Below, in pieces: positions 61,321-64,000 of a stretch of DNA of 64,000 nt (positions are counted from its first letter, which is position 1; the number at the start of each line of letters is the position of its first letter). This stretch comes from Aquimarina sp. AU58 (GTDB lineage Bacteria > Bacteroidota > Bacteroidia > Flavobacteriales > Flavobacteriaceae), in assembly GCF_900312745.1 (NCBI RefSeq), contig NZ_OMPD01000014.1, forward strand, positions 2,976,001 through 3,040,000, in the 5' to 3' direction. The notes beneath the pieces were generated by a model. The model was not told the origin of the DNA. It was given only the letters and a program-made list of their open reading frames with translations, and did no database searches. The translations under genes and the position numbers were made by a program.

Positions 61321-63231
61321 ATGAGAACACACGTATTTAACTTTGTTTATTCTTTCATACTACTACTACTAATATTTAGTACGGTCACCACAGCTCAAGA
61401 GCAAATTCCCAGTGACAGTATCCTAGGGAACTGGGATGGTAATATCGTTATTAATGAAAATAAATCAATTGGTATTATCTGGCGTTTCGAAAAATCAGAT
61501 CAAGGTAAACTAATTGGTTTTATGGGACCAGCTTCTAAAGGAGTTGCAACATTACCAATGCAGCATATTGTTATTACCGATACAACACTCGGTTTTGAAA
61601 TACATTCTGAAGGAAGCTATTCTGGTCAAATTTCAGAAAAAGGAATTACAGGTATCTGGAGTTCTAAAAGTGGAAAACAACTTACTTTAAATATGACTCG
61701 GGAATTGACCGAGGAACAGATTAGGAAACGATTCAATACAACCAAAACGGTTAAAAACTCAAATGATATCCATCAAAATATTAAACTCGGTAATGTAGAA
61801 GCTGTTAACATTTTTTTAGATAAAGGTAATGACATTAATGAGAGGTATGATAAAGGATATACGTTGCTTTTGTATGCTATAAAAAACGATAGAACTCATA
61901 AGATCGCCAAGTATTTATTGAATCGTGGTGCAGACCCAAATTTAGTTTCTGATGGTATTACACCATTAATGTATGCGGTAGCCTATAGAAACTATACAAT
62001 TATTGAAGAGCTTATAGATCATAAAGCAGAAATCAATTATGTGAGCAGTAAAAAACAAACTGCATTGGCAATTGCCATTAAAAGCAGAGATAAAGAAGCG
62101 GTTAAAATGCTACTAAATCATGGAGCAGATCCTAATATTAAAATTCATAACGAATACACAGCTATCGATTTAGCAAAAGAAGATAACATCAGAGATATTT
62201 TAGAAGTATTAAAAGTACCTTATAAAGAACCTTCTGATGGCCCTTACGTAACCGAATCTGAAACAGAACGTATTGCTGTTTGGATAAATGAAGGAAAAAA
62301 GCACACAAAAAAAATCAGCAATAAAACTCCTCATGTTATTGAATACAAAGGGATGAAAGCAACCTTATGGGATAGTAATCCTGCCGAAGTAGAAAAACTA
62401 GAGTACAATGGTAAATTTAAAATTGCTGCTATTAGTGATATTCATGGGCAATACGATGTATTTATACAATTATTACAACGTAATGGTATTATCGATGAGA
62501 ATCAAAAATGGAACTTTGGTAATGGTCATGTTGTCGTTACTGGGGATATTTTTGATCGAGGATCTCATGTGACCGAAGTACTATGGTTTTTGTATGACTT
62601 AGAAAAACAAGCAGAAAAAAGAGGAGGAAAACTACATGTATTACTAGGAAATCATGATGTAATGGTTCTCAATGGAAATTTACGCTCTGTGCATCCTAAA
62701 TACAAGGACATTGCAAACATACTAGGTAAACCTTTAACATCTCTTTTTGCTAAAGGCAGTGTTCTGGGAGATTGGTTAAGAACACGACCTGTTTTGGTTA
62801 AAATAAATAATCTTCTATTTACCCATGGCGGATTTCATCCGGATCTCGTATCAAAAGGGGTTTCAATCGATCAAATCAATAAAGAATTTAAACAACAGCT
62901 GGTGGTTAGTGAATTGCCCGAAGCACGTAATGATCTCGGCACTTTTCTACATAGAAATAATGGTCCTATCTATTATAGAGGGTATTTTCAGGGAGAACTG
63001 GCTACTACAAAACAAATTGATCAATTACTACAACATTTTGGGGTAACACATATCATTGTTGGCCATACTACACATAGACAGATAGAAACACGTTACCAGG
63101 GCAAAGTAATTGTGATTGATGCAAATATGAAAAGTGGAAAAATGGGTGAAATTCTATTGTGGCAATCTGGTGAATTTACTCGTGGAACCCTTTCTGGAGA
63201 GAAACTTCCTATGGTGTCCGAAAAAAATTAA
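61321..63231 (+). CDS. Secreted ankyrin-repeat protein fused to PPP-type (Shelph-like) phosphatase
   Basis: 636 residues from MRTHVFNF, chosen because a signal peptide follows directly (hydrophobic stretch, then TVTTAQEQ); an ATG 48 bp upstream is possible. Three parts are seen: a small beta-rich domain (about 34-135, ILGNWDGNIVI), four or so ankyrin repeats (about 150-300, NRGADPNLVSDGITPLMYAV), and a PPP metallophosphatase (about 370-620) with SDIHGQYD, GDIFDRG, GNHD, THGGFH and VGHTTH. The order GDxH, GDxxDRG, GNH is that of Shewanella-like protein phosphatases. The enzyme would act in the periplasm. The ABC ATPase follows 63 bp on. Confidence 0.88.
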   Translation: MRTHVFNFVYSFILLLLIFSTVTTAQEQIPSDSILGNWDGNIVINENKSIGIIWRFEKSDQGKLIGFMGPASKGVATLPMQHIVITDTTLGFEIHSEGSYSGQISEKGITGIWSSKSGKQLTLNMTRELTEEQIRKRFNTTKTVKNSNDIHQNIKLGNVEAVNIFLDKGNDINERYDKGYTLLLYAIKNDRTHKIAKYLLNRGADPNLVSDGITPLMYAVAYRNYTIIEELIDHKAEINYVSSKKQTALAIAIKSRDKEAVKMLLNHGADPNIKIHNEYTAIDLAKEDNIRDILEVLKVPYKEPSDGPYVTESETERIAVWINEGKKHTKKISNKTPHVIEYKGMKATLWDSNPAEVEKLEYNGKFKIAAISDIHGQYDVFIQLLQRNGIIDENQKWNFGNGHVVVTGDIFDRGSHVTEVLWFLYDLEKQAEKRGGKLHVLLGNHDVMVLNGNLRSVHPKYKDIANILGKPLTSLFAKGSVLGDWLRTRPVLVKINNLLFTHGGFHPDLVSKGVSIDQINKEFKQQLVVSELPEARNDLGTFLHRNNGPIYYRGYFQGELATTKQIDQLLQHFGVTHIIVGHTTHRQIETRYQGKVIVIDANMKSGKMGEILLWQSGEFTRGTLSGEKLPMVSEKN

Positions 63232-63294
63232 TAGCTAAAAATAACAAAGTACTGTATATCTAATTTAACAACTTCAATCAAAAAACGAACACTT

Positions 63295-64000
63295 ATGGAA
63301 TTAGTCATAAAAAACTTAACAAAGACATATAAAAACGGAGTAAAAGCCATTAACAACCTAAGTCTCGAAATAGGTACGGGAATGTTTGGATTATTAGGAC
63401 CTAACGGTGCTGGGAAATCTACACTAATGCGAACTATTGCAACACTTCAGGAAGCAGATGAAGGTACAATCACTTTTGGGGATTTGGACGTATTAACTCA
63501 AAAAAATGAATTGAGAAAAGTATTAGGGTATTTACCACAAGAGTTTGGAGTATATCCTAAGGTATCTGCAGAAGTACTACTGAATCATTTGGCGGTACTT
63601 AAAGGATTGATAAATACTAAGGAAAGAAAAGAGGTGGTTAAGGCACTTTTATATAAAACGAATTTGTACGAACATAGAAAGAAGAATATGGGCGGTTTCT
63701 CTGGAGGGATGAAACAACGTTTTGGTATTGCGCAAGCATTACTGTCTAATCCAAAACTTATTATCGTAGATGAACCTACTGCTGGTCTTGACCCTGCAGA
63801 AAGAAACCGATTCTATAATTTGCTAAGTGAGTTAGGCGAAAATACGGTTGTCATCCTTTCTACTCATATTGTTGATGATGTTAAAGAATTGTGTACCGAT
63901 ATGGCTATTGTTAATCGGGGAGAGGTACTTCTGAAAGGAAACCCTGTACATGCTATCGAGCAATTAAAAGGAAGGGTATACAAAAAAATAATCAAGAAAA
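63295..64000 (+). CDS. ABC transporter ATP-binding protein (truncated by window edge)
   Basis: The first 235 residues are visible and the frame stays open to the last base. It starts MELVIKNLTKTYKNG, like the ATPase at 35152. Walker A GPNGAGKST, signature FSGGMKQR, Walker B LIIVDEPTAGLD, switch STHIV. By synteny with the other two ABC genes, a permease/M1 fusion gene should follow just beyond the window. Confidence 0.94.
   Translation, partial: MELVIKNLTKTYKNGVKAINNLSLEIGTGMFGLLGPNGAGKSTLMRTIATLQEADEGTITFGDLDVLTQKNELRKVLGYLPQEFGVYPKVSAEVLLNHLAVLKGLINTKERKEVVKALLYKTNLYEHRKKNMGGFSGGMKQRFGIAQALLSNPKLIIVDEPTAGLDPAERNRFYNLLSELGENTVVILSTHIVDDVKELCTDMAIVNRGEVLLKGNPVHAIEQLKGRVYKKIIKK

Noticed and set aside
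1..64000. tRNA, rRNA, CRISPR, prophage, transposon or toxin-antitoxin loci
   Set aside because: Nothing with the needed structure, repeats or signature proteins was seen on either strand; a tRNA scan program would be needed to exclude tRNAs fully.

Overview
The window reads as chromosomal DNA of a marine-type flavobacterium (Bacteroidota, Flavobacteriaceae; an Aquimarina-like genus is a guess). Reasons: AT-rich sequence; start codons mostly without Shine-Dalgarno sites; -7 promoter elements of the TAnnTTTG type; and the typical phylum families: TonB-dependent receptors with carboxypeptidase-regulatory domains, ECF sigma/FecR pairs, DUF4249, DUF3347, HYC_CC_PP, and LytS/LytTR two-component pairs. 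I saw no rRNA, tRNA, CRISPR array, transposase or phage gene.

Layout. 1-843 is the 3' end of an ABC permease/M1 peptidase fusion. 0.9-4.9 kb holds a secreted protein, an Lrp/AsnC regulator, a small unknown protein, and a divergent pair made of a membrane protein with an N-terminal HTH-like region and a secreted LamG-like protein. 4.9-11.1 kb (minus) is one operon: ABC ATPase, ABC permease/M1 fusion, LytS kinase, LytTR regulator. 11.4-16.6 kb is an ECF sigma/FecR/TonB receptor/DUF4249 uptake locus. 16.8-20.8 kb is a TonB receptor with its own LytS/LytTR pair. 21.0-33.1 kb is a copper island: HYC_CC_PP, CusA, a four-helix-bundle gene, TolC, DUF3347, an AraC regulator with a CxxC head, CopA, PepSY, CusB-DUF3347. 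33.2-39.7 kb is a second LytS/LytTR plus ABC plus permease/M1 module, divergently arranged. 39.9-44.6 kb is a cold-shock/RNA-helicase cluster (three helicases and CspA). 44.6-47.8 kb has rlmF, a Crp/Fnr regulator, an HD hydrolase and an MFS transporter. 48.0-50.5 kb is a TPR kinase/LuxR pair. 50.7-52.0 kb is an unusual pair: a minimal subtilisin-like protein and a membrane-anchored partner. 52.5-57.5 kb is a third kind of LytS/LytTR pair divergent from a TonB receptor. 57.6-59.2 kb has a PD40 lipoprotein and an ExbB-like membrane protein. 59.2-64.0 kb is another LytS/LytTR pair, an ankyrin/PPP-phosphatase fusion, and the 5' part of another ABC ATPase.

The main theme is repetition of one module: a LytS/LytTR pair, an ABC ATPase and a permease fused to an M1-type metallopeptidase. 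Parts of at least three, probably four, copies lie in 64 kb. Direct repeats with a 21-bp period sit in front of two of the ABC genes (11152-11182, 35001-35031) and, with a different sequence, in front of the TonB receptor operon at 16.8 kb (16694-16726). They fit LytTR operators and suggest that each regulator controls its neighbouring transporter. The least familiar locus is the S8-like protease/membrane partner pair at 50.7-52.0 kb, preceded by an isolated 21-bp perfect hairpin. Functions are inferred from motifs read by eye; no database search was run.
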